Below are positions 37,060-48,627 of a stretch of DNA of 64,000 nucleotides, piece by piece (the stretch's first letter is position 1; the number at the start of each line of letters is the position of its first letter). The DNA is taken from NCBI GenBank assembly GCA_012934845.2, contig WNNJ02002901.1:62001-126000 (forward strand). Direction: 5' to 3'. The notes below the pieces were generated by a model. It saw nothing but the letters and a program-made list of their open reading frames with translations, was not told the DNA's origin and made no database searches. Origin of the DNA: Pomphorhynchus laevis. Lineage: Eukaryota > Acanthocephala > Palaeacanthocephala > Echinorhynchida > Pomphorhynchidae. The position numbers were made by a program, and so were the translations under genes.

Positions 37060-37830
37060 AAATAATAGGCGATATATAAGAATAAAGAAATAAGTCATCA
37101 GGAGGAACTGCCATGTCATCAGGTTTCGGCCCCTACGCCTCGAACCAACTCAGCAGCGGTGTCAAATACGTGCTAATGGCGTATTTCTTATGTTAGTTGA
37201 TTATCTTGTATCTTATTCTAATACAAAGTATATTATTTATTATCCATCCTTAAAATATTTTTGCTTAATAGTTTAAATTAATTTTTAATAATATTGTGTT
37301 GATTTAAATATTTTACTTATTTTTGTTTGATTTAATTTAGTATTCCCTCTGATGTCATTCGAATATTTTATTCGAATAAAGTATATTTATATATACTTTA
37401 ATATAATTTATAATTTACAATTTATAATTATAATTTTTAATTTTTAATTATAATTTATAAATATAATTTATTATTTAATAAAATTTAAATACTTTGGGGC
37501 TATTTTTTTTATCATAACGGCTCCTTTCAATCCAACTCCTCTCCCTCGTCAAATTCTGACCTGATCTTTCTTCATTTCACATCTATCCCTCTGGCGTATA
37601 TATATTGTTTATTAAAACCAAAGACGGCAATGCTAACGATAATATTGTGTTGATTTATATATTTTACTATTTTCTGCTTGATGTTATTTTTATAGTAACC
37701 TAGTTTAAAATATGTATCTATTAAATTATTTAAATGATTTTGAAGAAAGCCAATATCATTACATATTGTTGCAATTCTTAGATAAATAAACTGATATTTG
37801 AAGCTTTATATGTATAGACAATGAAAAATA
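37060..37830 (-). mobile_element. Penelope-like element tail fragments
   Basis: 37,060-37,330 repeats the structured 3' module and the end of the thumb. 37,640-37,775 repeats the thumb again (same sequence as 40,575-40,710). Between them lies A+T-rich sequence with a short pyrimidine-rich island. Two truncated copies of the same family, both on the minus strand. Confidence 0.7.
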
Positions 37831-38229
37831 CTTTTGCTTGAGATAATACCTCGGAATTAAATATATGGAATAATTATTAAGCAATAATTATTAATAATTG
37901 TCAATATTAATTAACAATTATTAAGCAATAATTGTAACATTATAACATTACTAAAGAGAAATGGTTATTACACAATTTACTAAATTTACTTTTCCGCTTT
38001 GTTAAAAATGTATTAAAAATAACATTTTTCATATTAAAAAATGTTAATAGTATATACTATTTTTCATAGTATATATACATATAAATATATGCTAACTTTA
38101 AATTTTATCGCAGAAAAATAAAGTTTTTGGTCCTAAAAAAGAATACATCATATAGGAATACCTTATGTTAGAAACAAATGGAATTCAGTATTTTCAAAGT
38201 TTATTCACAATAACATAAAAATAGTAGTG

Positions 38230-38577
38230 TTAACAAAGTGCACATTTTTAACAGAAAATTGCCTAAGCTACACTACTTATTTAAACAAATATGTCATTGT
38301 TTATAAAATACCTTGTAAAGAATGTGAACATGTATATGTTGGTTAAACGGGTCAAGGTTTTGTTAAGCGTATTAAACAACATAATTATAATGTACATAAG
38401 AGAACTACTAGTTCTGTCGCTCAGCATTTTGTGAGTTTGAATCATTTAATTTATTTTAAAAATGCATGTATTTTATGTTTTGAAAGTAACTTGTTATCTC
38501 GCATTATTAAAGAAGCGTATTTTATCCAAGTGGAACCTTATTTAATGCTTAACAATAAATCTGATTACAACCTTTAA
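38230..38577 (+). pseudogene. Penelope-like element GIY-YIG endonuclease
   Basis: Reads VIVYKIPCKECEHVYVG, a stop, TGQGFVKRIKQHN, a linker, and LLSRIIKEAYFIQ with the catalytic Glu, ending LMLNNKSDYNL. This is the YxxP-C-x2-C...YVGxT...R...H...E layout of PLE GIY-YIG endonucleases, which nick DNA for target-primed reverse transcription. One in-frame stop sits just after the YVG motif. Upstream RT was not found on this strand. Confidence 0.75.
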
Positions 38578-39388
38578 TTAAATTATAATTAATTATTCTA
38601 ATATTACATTATTTTATTTTTTAATTCGTTTGTTTTCTCATTGTTCTAAGATTTTGTTTTGGTGTAGGTTAAATTATAATTACTCTATTATTACATTATT
38701 TTAATTTTTCAATTCGTATGTATTTATGGCTTGTTTTATGATTGTTTTTATTTTGATTTATGATTTTGTTTTTTTTTGTTTGTTTTAAAAATGTGTGATG
38801 TTCAATTTATGTTGTATGAATGTTTTGTTTTTCGGTATTTTCTTTTTAAGTAGAAATGTTGGGCACATCAATGCTTGTACTTTTGCATAAGTATTAAAAA
38901 ACTAAAATTTGTGTCTACTTCGTTCCAGAAAAATACTATCTAGATTTATTTATATTTATTGATCGTAAGATGAAGATGCTGATGCTCCTTAGAAGCAAGG
39001 AGAATCCACAATGTTGATATTCTATTTATATTAAATTTTGTAATTAAATTTATATTAAATTTTGTACTGTCTAAAATTTAATGTATAATATAATTTATAC
39101 CCTATAACTTATAATATAATTTTATTTTGAAAATGCATCTATTTTATCATTTGAAAGTCACTTGTTATATCGCATTATTCAATAAGCGTATTTTATTAAA
39201 AAAAAGAACCTAATTTAATGCTTAATAATAAATCTGATTTCAACCTTAAATCAAATTATAATTAATTATTCCAATATAACATTATTTTTCAATTCGTTTG
39301 TTTTCTCATTGCCATAAGATTTTGTTTTGGTTAAGATTAAATTATAGTTAATTACTCTATTATTACATTATTTTAATTTGTTCTGTCC
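38578..39388 (+). mobile_element. PLE 3' UTR and a second copy of the endonuclease end
   Basis: After the endonuclease stop comes a T-rich UTR (to about 38,930). 39,110-39,240 repeats the last third of the endonuclease and 39,241-39,385 repeats the start of the UTR. The continuation of that UTR reappears at 41,600-41,835, on the far side of the MULE. Confidence 0.7.
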
Positions 39389-39439
39389 CAGTAGACCGAA
39401 TTCCTAGTAGACCGAAAAAGAGCCTCTTATTTCTTAAAA

Positions 39440-40128
39440 ATGCAATTAAAGAGATATTTTTTAAACATTTAATTTATTGGCGTTGTAGAGGCCGTATAGA
39501 AGCTCTGTAATGTTTAAAAGAACCCTTTGAAAACGAATAACCAATCTTTCGATTTTGCTATCTTGGTCAACATATATTTTTTCTTCTTTTTGTTTCTCCT
39601 CAATTTGAAAGTCTAGAAATCTCATTTTTATTGTCTTGCTAAATCCCCAAAATCTTATTGACAATTTCATAGAAATTGGAATTAATTTTGTTAACCGAAC
39701 GATTTATTTTTTAATTAAACCCTTCAGCTGCATTGTTTGTTCTGCCTCTTAAAATTCCATATTGCGACCAAATTGCTCTGTTGAACAAAGGTCTAGTATT
39801 TGTTATCTAATTAGGAAAAACGTAGGAGAAAATTCCTCCCCTGTCTCACAAATTGCACCTCTCTCTGTTTGAATGTAATGCCAACACTCATCGATGTAAT
39901 CTATGGGTATTAAAGCCAAAACAGTCACCAATTTAACTGATTTTCTAAAGTTGACGTCCTCGTCATATTTCACTGTTAAACCCAGTTGTGAAATTTTGCG
40001 CAAAGAGCTTTGCCAAAATGAAATAGGCAGCCTGAAAATGGAGTCTGAGGGAAGGATCTTTGAATGGCATTGAAAGAAGCTATCGCAAAATCAATCAAGA
40101 TTTTTTCTAGGCTAAGAATTATATTATA
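39440..40128 (-). pseudogene. MULE transposase C-terminal half
   Basis: Minus strand reads SLEKILIDFAIASFNAIQRS then GCLFHFGKAL, the D and C/H block of MULE transposases, continuing after a frame change with KISQLGLTVKYDEDVNFRKS (39,803-40,003) and a further piece at 39,461-39,670. Two or three breaks are present. Confidence 0.7.
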
Positions 40129-40129
40129 T

Positions 40130-40620
40130 CTACTCAAGCTAGATATAATAGCATTAAATTAAATGAGCTAACTGAGTCTACGTATTTAATATAATTATAA
40201 AATAACCAAAACATAATAATGCTAAATCAAAATTTAATAATTAAATAATAAAATTAATAATTGTTTTTAGATTTTCTATAATTTAAATCAAGTTAAAAAA
40301 TGAAATTTAAAATAAACGTCATTTTTATGAATTGACTAATAAATAACAGACGTTGTATCAGAATAAGAATTAGAGGTCATCAGGAGGAACTGCTATGCTA
40401 TCAGGTTTCGGCCCCTAACTCCTCTACCCAACATAGCAGCGAGGCCAAATACATGCTAATGATGTATTTCCTCTGAAATAACTATCTAGTATCTTATTCT
40501 AATACAAAGTATATTATTTATTATCCATCCATAAAAATTTGTCACTTACGAGTTTAAATTTATTCTTTATATTATTGTGTTGATTTATATATTTTACTAT
40601 TTTCTGTTTGATTAAACTTT
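40130..40620 (-). mobile_element. PLE structured 3' module and terminus (type copy)
   Basis: Continues from the thumb above. Plus-strand hairpins: CTGCTATG (40,390) with CATAGCAG (40,432), and AAATACAT (40,447) with ATGTATTT (40,462). Flanking GTATTAGAATAAGAT and ATTCTTATTCTGATAC (minus strand) can close the whole module. The terminus carries the inverse of CGTAGACTCAGTTAGCTGA near 40,165-40,178. Related modules lie at 13.74-13.93, 17.33-17.72 and 37.06-37.26 kb. Confidence 0.7.
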
Positions 40621-41350
40621 TATAGTAACCTAGTTTAAAATATGTATCTATTAAATTATTTAAATGATTTTGAAGAAAGCCAAGATCATTACATATTGTT
40701 GCAATTCTTAAAATTTCATTATTTAATGTATTATATTTTATATTATATGGTATGCATGAATGCTCATGCAAAAATATGTTTCTTGTAAATTTAAATATGT
40801 CATCTTTACGATATAAATTAATAGTAGTTTTAGCTAATGTAAATTTAATGTTCATATCTAGATATACACCTTCTTTATCATTAATATTGGTTTTGTTAAG
40901 AATAAGGCTTTCTGGATAAATGTGCTCACTAATTGAATAAAAATTATTAGAATTAAATACACATATATCAAACACATGCATATTTGTAGTGGTTGTTTTG
41001 CTTTCTAAGAAATAATAAAACAGAGAAAATGAATGTCCATCAAACACATCATATATGATGTGCAACTGAAAGAAGTTACGAGACGCACATTTAAAAGTAC
41101 CATCCATTGTCAATGTTAGATTTTGAAGCCTACAAAATCTTGTGATAAATGATATATCTCCTAGAATAATCTTTTTTTCAGTTGAAATGTCACTAGAAAG
41201 AAGCATGCTTGTATCATTAGGCAAATCAAAATTAGTCCTATTCAATATAATTGCACTAAGCACCATTGAAGCTCTTGTATGAGCAATGTATCTATAAATG
41301 ACACTCTTCATTGAATCAATCCAACATATGTAATTTATGCAATCCAACAT
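40514..41350 (-). pseudogene. Chimeric frame: MULE transposase N-half joined to PLE RT thumb
   Basis: 278 open codons. Residues 1-120 are MULE transposase (LTLTMDGTFKCASRNFFQLH, a DGTFK core followed by FYYFLESKTTTT). From about residue 125 (near 40,985) the sequence is PLE: DICVFNSNNFYSISEHIYPE follows the YVDD motif in PLE RTs, then the thumb (GVYLDMNIKF, RKDDIFKFTRNIF), ending at SDKFLWMDNK. The join is in frame. It is best seen as an accident of insertion, since the transposase's C-half lies beyond the PLE tail. Confidence 0.8.
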
Positions 41351-41480
41351 ATGTGATTAATTTGTCATTCCCAACCTTTATATTCATTCCACAACCTTTG
41401 TGTGAAGATGTGTAGTAAATATTTCCTCTACCTAGATTTTTATTCATATGGAATATATAACCATTTACTGTGGGCATAGA
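41350..41480 (-). pseudogene. FLYWC-H-like zinc finger of the MULE
   Basis: Minus strand reads GSSMPTVNGYIFHMNKNLG then NIYYTSSHKGCGMNIKVG, the DNA-binding FLYWCH-type module common at the N-terminus of animal MULE transposases; the usual W is a Y here. Confidence 0.55.
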
Positions 41481-41599
41481 ACTTCCTTTCTTTCCTTGAA
41501 CTTAAAAAAATTTCTGTCATTATTAAAGGGTGAACAAATTTTTTTCGGTCTACTAGGAATTCAATTATTCAGTCTACTGGTAATTCAGTCTACTGAGAT

Positions 41600-41835
41600 G
41601 CAACGATTTTAATTATGCAAATTATATGTTGTTTTTCTCTTGTTTTATGATTTTGCTTTTATTTTGTATTATGATTTTGTTTTTTCCTTTTTATTTTTCT
41701 TTTTGTTTGCTTTAAAATGTGTGTTGTTTAATATTTTTGTTTTCGGTATTTTCTTTTTCTTCTTAAGTAGAAATGAGAGGTACATCAATGCTTATACTTT
41801 TGAATAAATGTTAAAAAACGAAATTTGTGAACATT
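41600..41835 (+). mobile_element. PLE 3' UTR, continued beyond the MULE
   Basis: Matches 38,720-38,920 (TTCGGTATTTTCTTTTT, AAGTAGAAATG, CATCAATGCTT). It shows that the MULE inserted into an existing PLE copy. Confidence 0.7.
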
Positions 41836-41849
41836 TTATTGTAATCCTG

Positions 41850-43090
41850 ATGGTGATAGCAGGAGTCATCGAAATATTAAGTGGCCGTCACAATGCTATT
41901 AGCCGCCCCATCCAATTTGGCCGGTATCAGCATTAGTATACACATATTTTTACCAAAGAACAATCCGGTCTCATGTCCTAAAGACCTGCGGCTTATATCG
42001 ATTTAAAACTCCCTAGTCTAGATCTACGAAAAAGCGCTTGCGCTTTGAATCCGCGATCATCTGAGTAGGCGAAATTTAATCCCAATAAGTTTCCATGGGT
42101 ACGTCAAAGGTCGCTCGGTCCATTTAGCAGTAGGTGAGCTGCATCAGTTCTGTCAGGAAAATAGTCATCAACTGGCTGTGGCTGTTTTCATTGACTTTTC
42201 TGCTGCATTTGACGCATCTCCATTCCCTTTGTTATCTCTTAGTTATCTCTTCTCTCAGGTCGCTCAAGTTGCCTGCGAAAATCGCTAACAGGGTTGATAT
42301 ATTGTTGTACACCAAGCAATTCATGTATGGAGATGACCTTGATGCGCGTCAGTTCTACCTATTACGGGCGTGCCCCAAGGCTCCCCTCTTTCTCCTGTAT
42401 TGTTTCTTGCTGCCTCTATTGAACTCTTCAAAATATTTAAACGCGAACAACGTCTAGTGGTATACGCTGATGATGCCACAGTCATGTTCTCTGGACGCAG
42501 GCGAATAGACGTAGTCTCTGACATCAGCCGTTTCTTTTTAAGATTAAGAGGCCAGATACTCAAGTCCAATCTTATTTTAAACTCTGCCAAATCGCAGGTT
42601 GTTGTCTTCCATGGCACCCCTGCAGCAAAGCAAAAACTTAAGAGATTAGCACTCTCTGCTCTCTCTTCCATTTTGACTAATCAACCCCTCCCTGTCTTCA
42701 CGAATCGAGTAAAATACCTGGGGTTCACCGTTACTGTGAACTGGTTTGCGAAAGCCGACCTGGATAGACTTGAACGTATCCTGAAGCGAGCTAGGTGGGC
42801 CCTTAAACGGGCCCAGCATCTGTCATTAAAAGGGAAAACTCAGGTGCGCCTATTGGGCAATCGGGTTATCTCGGGATTAGTCTTCTTCTCTAGAGGATGT
42901 CCCCCAGATCAAAGACTAAGTTTCTTAAGCTTCTCGTCTCTCGTTTACCCAGTATAGTTCGCCTCGATTGGATTCTTCGGGGGTGGGGTGAAAGACGCCG
43001 GGTGGTTCAGTCGAAGGGCGGCGTGTGTGATTGGTTGTAGGGCTCAGATCCCACTAAACCTGAGGCCATGAAGATGTTGGAAGAAGTGAA
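41850..43090 (+). mobile_element. APE-type LINE, 3' half (copy C, best preserved RT)
   Basis: 5'-truncated copy of the same LINE as at 8.4-11.6 kb. RT motif A reads AVFIDFSAAFDASP (about 42,180), then motif B and C in the frame listed separately, followed by a G+C-rich 3' tail (42,931-43,090) shared with 33,105-33,255. Confidence 0.85.
42370..42957 (+). pseudogene. LINE reverse transcriptase, palm to thumb (copy C)
   Basis: 195 open codons. MPQGSPLSPVLF (motif B), RLVVYADDATVMF (motif C, catalytic DD), SNLILNSAKSQVVVF, NRVKYLGFTVTV and ERILKRARWALKRA, the usual palm-to-thumb order of LINE RTs. A frameshift upstream separates it from motif A, so this copy is not active, but it is the youngest looking of the four pieces of this family. 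Confidence 0.85.
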
Positions 43091-43426
43091 TTAGTTTTTC
43101 CGGAATACGATGATTTATGACGGCTACTCTTTTCTATTTTTGTTTTAATTCTTTTTAACCAATGTATTATTTTTGATTTGAAATATTTAATTTTTTCAAA
43201 TAAAGGAACATTATTTTCTTTTTTATTCGATCAAAACTGTATATTAAGCTAGTATTTACACTTTATTAAAAAATTATTTGTCTTATTTTTTAAATGAAGA
43301 TCTTTATTCTAATTAGGATATGTTTTATTTTAAAGCATTTAAGAAAGTTTTTACTGAAAATATATATAAATAATTATAATTATTTTTTACTGATAATTAA
43401 TATTTATGATTATTTATTAGATAAAT

Positions 43427-44274
43427 CAGTTTCAGCTGTGAACATTTGTAATTCTTCAAATTATTAAGTTTTTATGAATGTCTATACAAAAGAATTCATG
43501 AGAATACTTTTCTCTTTAAGATAATATTTATTAACAAGAAATCTACCAGTAAAAAATTTGAATAAGTTACATAACCAGTAGGTTATGAAGTTGTGAGTTT
43601 TGGTCTAATACATAAATATATCATTTATATTAACAAATATACGTGGTATATTAGTTGTTTTGGAAATGATCATTATAGTGTAATTGAATACAGTGTTGTG
43701 TTTGGTTTAGGAAATTGCATTTTTGAAATCGTATAAGTGTGTGGTTTTTAACGACATATTCTATTCATTTTGGCGCATTTCATTTTTAATCAGTTAATTG
43801 AAATTACATATATATATTGATTACACAGAATAAATTGAATAAGCTGAAATTTAAAAAATCAGATTTATCTAGAACAATATTTCCGTGTTTTTAAATTTAA
43901 CTACATATCTCATTGTTTTGAATTTCGCAAAGTTCTTGTGACCAGCTTTTCTTCACAATAAGCTGGATTCTAACTTCTGATTAAACTCAAATTATATTAA
44001 AAGTATTACTTATTCCGTCATTAAAACACGTGTTAAATATTTGTTATTAAGAAATCAGGAGTCACATCCGTCTAACATAATGTCTGACATTGTTTCAAAT
44101 GGCATTGGAATTATCTTGATTTTCTTACCACTGGTCAGTAAACTTTACAGCTTATATTACAGTCTTATATTACAGCTTATATTACATAGAAAAGTATTCT
44201 CATGAATTCTTTTGTATAGACATTCATAAAAACTTAATAATTTGAAGAATTACAAATGTTCACAGCTGAAACTG
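43427..44274. repeat. Foldback element with perfect 87-bp inverted ends
   Basis: 43,427-43,513 and 44,188-44,274 are exact reverse complements; 674 bp lie between, with no coding potential that I can see. Perfect arms suggest a recent event: a non-autonomous terminal-inverted-repeat element or an inverted duplication. No target duplication is obvious. Confidence 0.85.
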
Positions 44275-45980
44275 TCTGTAATGCACTCTAATATGAACAA
44301 TAAAATTCAGCTTAGAATTCCAAATTCAAAACTTCAAATTTAATAATTTTGCAAGTTTTGAATCTTTTTTCTCTGATTAGTAGGGCCCATTTTTTCAAAG
44401 ATTTACAAAATCTATAAGTTCTTCACAATTTAAATAATTTTTATCTAGATAAACAAGCAAATTTTTAATTGAAGTTTCACTTACCTTTTACTCTTATTGC
44501 ACATGATTGTTGTGAAAAAATGTTTGCTCTCTCTGATTGAGATAGTTAACGAGCTTTCTACAAATTTATGTTTTAGTTTATAAAATCTTGCGCTCTAAAT
44601 ATAGTCCAAAATATTGCGCTATGTAATATAGGTATTTTAGAAGGAACAATAATGCTGTTATTTGAATTGTATTAAAAATTTTACGTCTCTCAGCGTAATA
44701 TTGAATTTGAATTTCGATGTTAGCTAGCAAGAAGTGACTTTTAGTTGCGTAGTTTTAAATAATCCAACTCTTATGAGAGAACTATATCATAACAAAATAT
44801 GACGTTTAATGCAACGTAATACAGCTGCAGTTTCTAACATGTTTATAGTTATCAACCCATAAATGGTTGATGTCAATGTACATAACGAGCTGTTTTTCAA
44901 TTTTTTAGAATTTGTAAAAGTGCTAATGCGCGACCACAGGCACTCCGTATTCGGCTAAAATTAAAATGTAAGGACCATATGACAGTTATGCCAATAATAC
45001 CTGAAAAATGCAATCAAACAGATAAATTCATATTTATCTGTAAGGTCCATCATTGGCTAGCCTGTTAGCAATCCTGTGTTTATGTTAAACAAAATGAATT
45101 AAAATGAGCAAATGTGATTTACTAAATAAGATGTAAACAATAACTTTTACGATTTTTGACATTACATATTAATATATATTTTATATATATATTCTTTTAC
45201 ATTTTCCATCTATTTTTAATATAAAAACTTTTAAATTAATATTAAAATCATATAAGAATTTTATATATGGCGATTTTACATATACGCTAAATGCCAATAA
45301 TTAAATGTATTAATAGATAACTGATATTTTTAAGATTTATAATGAAAGAATATTTTTAAGCCTTCACAAATAAACCTTATTTGTTACTCTTAATTGTGAA
45401 ACGAGTTTGATATAAATTATTAATTTGTTGAACAGTATGCTTTTAACTATAAAAATAATGGCTTTAATGACGAGTTAATGAAATTAATGTATAAATAACA
45501 AATTGTAATTAATTTTTAATTAATTTTAAATACGTATTTTAATCGTGTTATGCAGCTTTTACGTTTCAAATAATTACGTTATTAGTAGACAGCAGTATAC
45601 GGTGTATGTAAACTCTGTCAGTGTTAACTAGCAGTAAAATGTAAAAATAATAAAGAACAAATCATAATTTAATAAAGTGTACAAAATACTAAGGAAAATT
45701 CTATAAAAGAATATAAATAACCAATCAAATTAAGATAGAACTTTTAAATTAGAATACAAACTAAATTGCAAAAACCAAATATTTATGCAAATATTTAAAT
45801 ATTTTAATTTTTTAAATAATTTAACAAAAATCGTATTAATAAAAAATCAATTTTCGTGTAGAATGCGAACAAGACAAATTAGAAATTCATAAATATATAT
45901 ACAAAATATGTATACAAGAAAGATTCTATAATATATAGAATTTAATATATAATATAATGAAAATAAAATAAAAATAAAAA
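44275..45980. other. A+T-rich stretch without a named gene
   Basis: Contains one minus-strand exon-like interval (about 44,486-44,602; ARFYKLKHKFVESSLTISIR... before GTAAGT), faintly hAT-transposase-like but not assignable. Nothing else seen. Confidence 0.35.
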
Positions 45981-46600
45981 TACGACTCAGTTAGCTGAAT
46001 TGATTCATTGGCTCAATTTTCAGAATCGAGCTTATATTGCTCTGCCGTTCTCGCTTTTGGTTTACTTTATCATCCTCCTTTATCATCCTAATGCTAACTT
46101 TTCTTAACTATTGCATCTCACTCTTTTTCAAACTCCCTATCTTGTGTTACTGCGCATCTGTATCGCTTTCTTTGCACTGCAGAACGCATACTTCTTTGAC
46201 GCCGAATCTTGATCCCATTTCCAATGAACTTATCAACTTTAATTGGCTCAATGTACATAATCGAGTTTATATTATTCTGTCGTTCTTGCTTTTGGTCTAC
46301 TTTATCATCCCCCTCTGTATCTTCACCTAAAATTACACCGTGCTGAATATTCGTCCGTTAGAGCACTTCTCTCAAACAATCAGTTCCTGCTACCTCGGCC
46401 GGCGTTCCTGTCTCATTTCTATTCCTCTCATTTGGAATTCTCGTCCCATAAAACTTCGTTGTCAGCCTAACCTCACTACCTTTAAATCCATGTATACCAC
46501 TTTTCTAATGAGCAACCAGGCTCTGCAGCTAAGCTAGCAATGAGATCTTAACTTTTCATCAGTCAAACGTCAGTTACGTGATATGGACTTCAGTCAGAAA
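45981..46600 (+). pseudogene. LINE ORF2 C-terminal fragment with internal duplication
   Basis: 46,340-46,537 reads RSCLISIPLIWNSRPIKLRC then FKSMYTTFL, the WNSLP...FK motif that ends many LINE RT proteins. Upstream, 46,009-46,090 and 46,240-46,320 repeat each other (TGGCTCAAT..AATCGAG.TTATATT..TCTG). A PLE terminal word (ACTCAGTTAGCTGA) sits at 45,985-45,998. Confidence 0.5.
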
Positions 46601-47810
46601 CTATGTTAATTTTTTGATTGTTTCAGTTGACTTGTAAGCGGCCTGCATGCATGAGCCACTTAAAAACTTAATAAGTCTAACTATAAAACGCAACTAAGAC
46701 AATGTTGATGTCGTCAATATAAAAAAAACCTTGAACATATAAAATATATAAAAAACCTTGAAAATAAGATTTTCGTTTTAATAGTAGATAAAGTTATTCA
46801 ATATATTTAAAAAAGTAATAAATAAACTTTCATTTACATATGTTTTGAATATATTTTAAAATATCTTTCAAATAAATTTTTACTATATAGAGTATAGCAT
46901 TTGTAACAAATGTTAGCTACTAGCTTAAATACATTATTGAATATATAATTTGTTATTTAAAGAGATCATAAAGATATATTGAATATATTTAAAAAAGTGG
47001 TAAATATATATAATAATATATATTCAATATATATTATTGAATATATAATGTGTTATTTATTATTGGCAGGGTGTAGAAAATTAAAATACATTTACAAATT
47101 CGATGTTAGGTACAAAATTAGCTTAAACATTCTAATTATTTAACGTTTAATTAATTAAATTTAATTTTCGTTTCCATGCAGTATATAAAATACGACGTTT
47201 GATAATATTATAAACGATTTTCATCTTTAAATTTTAACATTATAATGTTTTCTTTGAGTTTTATTGGATCACAAATTCGTCAGAACAGTCAACGATTGTA
47301 AACTTACGAAATGTGAAAAGTTACGCAAATTGTAATATAGCATCAATAATAAATGACGCAATTTCACTTAATTGCATGAATAATATATTTATTCTAAGGT
47401 AAATACATCCTTAATAAGGTGATAAAAATTTCTATAAGCAGTTTTTTTAAATTTTTCGTTGAAGAATTAGCGTTAAAAAATGACAAAAAACTTACTCTTT
47501 AAACAATTTACAGGGCAACTCATCAGAAGTAATTTATAGACTATTTATGTAATTTCTTAATTCTTTATAGATGACTATTACCGTGAATAGTTTTAACAAA
47601 TGCCTGAGTTTCATTACAATTATAATTTTACGCGAAGGTGTGTCTTAATACACAAATTTACTACGCTAATTCACTGCCAGGCTATGTGAATATAAAAAGA
47701 CTTGTTTACAATATAAAATGTTATAAAACTGAACGTTTTGTATGACAAGATTAGTGTGCAAGCCAACCTATCGTTCAGATATCAGCAATTTAGAAAAATC
47801 AGAAAACAAA
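46600..47810. other. Upstream region of the aminopeptidase gene
   Basis: A+T-rich with no recognised element. The promoter of the gene starting at 47,811 must lie here or close by, but I see no sequence that fixes it. Confidence 0.4.
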
Positions 47811-48627
47811 ATGGCAGATAAACCAAAGGAGGTAATGGATTTGGCGCAGGAATATGTGAATTTCCTGAATGACTGTAAATCGCCATGGCACGGTTTGTAT
47901 TTTATTTTTAAATGGGAATGACCCATTTATTTTTTAAATGGTGAAATGTCGATTTTAAATTTCTGAATTGACCAATTATTTAATTTTAGTTTGCGATCTA
48001 GTTAAGAAATACTTCAGTGATGCAGGATTTACGGAACTTAAAATGACCGACAACTGGTCACTTTCTCCTGGTGGAAAGGTATTGTATTTTCTTGATTATA
48101 TAATTGTTTTATTTCATTAGTATTATGCTATAAATGGGGGATCGACCATTATAGCCTTCGCTCTTGGTGGCAACTGGAGGCCTACAAGTAGAATCGCAGT
48201 AGTAGCTGCCCACACAGATAGTCCCGTTCTTAGGGTAATTCTTATTATATGTTAATTATATTTGACGATCTAAAGACTTGTAGTTAAAACCCAACTCAAA
48301 TAGAGGCAATTTGCAATTCATTCAAGTTGGAGTCAGTCTTTATGGTGGTGGATTTTGGCATACCTGGTTTGATAGAGATTTGGGACTTGCTGGTAGAGTT
48401 TTTATAAAGAACGGTCAAAAAGTTGAATGCCGACTATTGTCAATTAACAAATCAATCGCAAATGTTCCTGGATTGGCTATTCACTTTGATAGCAGTATGA
48501 ACGATAATTTAATAATCGATTTAGAAAAGCATATGTATAAAGCAGCACATACCGCATTTTTGAATTGTATAATATGTTCTGATTTAGTTTACCAGTGATT
48601 GCCTTGGGTAACCATAATGAAGATCCA
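47811..48627 (+). CDS. DNPEP: DNPEP exons 1-5 (N-terminal catalytic part)
   Basis: ATG at 47,811 in a good A-rich context (AAAATGG) opens MADKPKEVMDLAQEYVNFLN. Exon 2 gives DLVKKYFSDAGFTELK; exon 3 STIIAFALGG and AAHTDSP (zinc-binding His, catalytic Asp); exon 4 IQVGVSLYGGGFWHTWFDRD and LAGRVF, the most conserved family block; exon 5 LPVIALGNHNEDP. The four introns are 97, 42, 49 and 53 nt, all GT-AG. Confidence 0.9.

Larger units (their letters stand above)
39389..41595 (-). mobile_element. FLYWCH-MULE DNA transposon, itself split by a PLE fragment
   Basis: Terminal inverted repeats: CAGTAGACCGAATTCCTAGT at 39,389 and the inverse (TCGGTCTACTAGGAATTC, then CAGTCTACTGG and CAGTCTACTG) at 41,545-41,595, with AGTAGACC sub-repeats. 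The body reads on the minus strand: FLYWCH-like finger, MULE transposase N-half, a ~0.87-kb foreign PLE piece, and transposase C-half. It interrupts a PLE 3' UTR (39,241-39,385 / 41,600-41,835). No clear target duplication was seen. Confidence 0.8.

Noticed and set aside
40340-40535. A standard hammerhead in the PLE 3' module
   Set aside because: CTGATGA is not followed by a stem and GAAA; read in permuted order, the closing pairs next to the core do not form in all copies.
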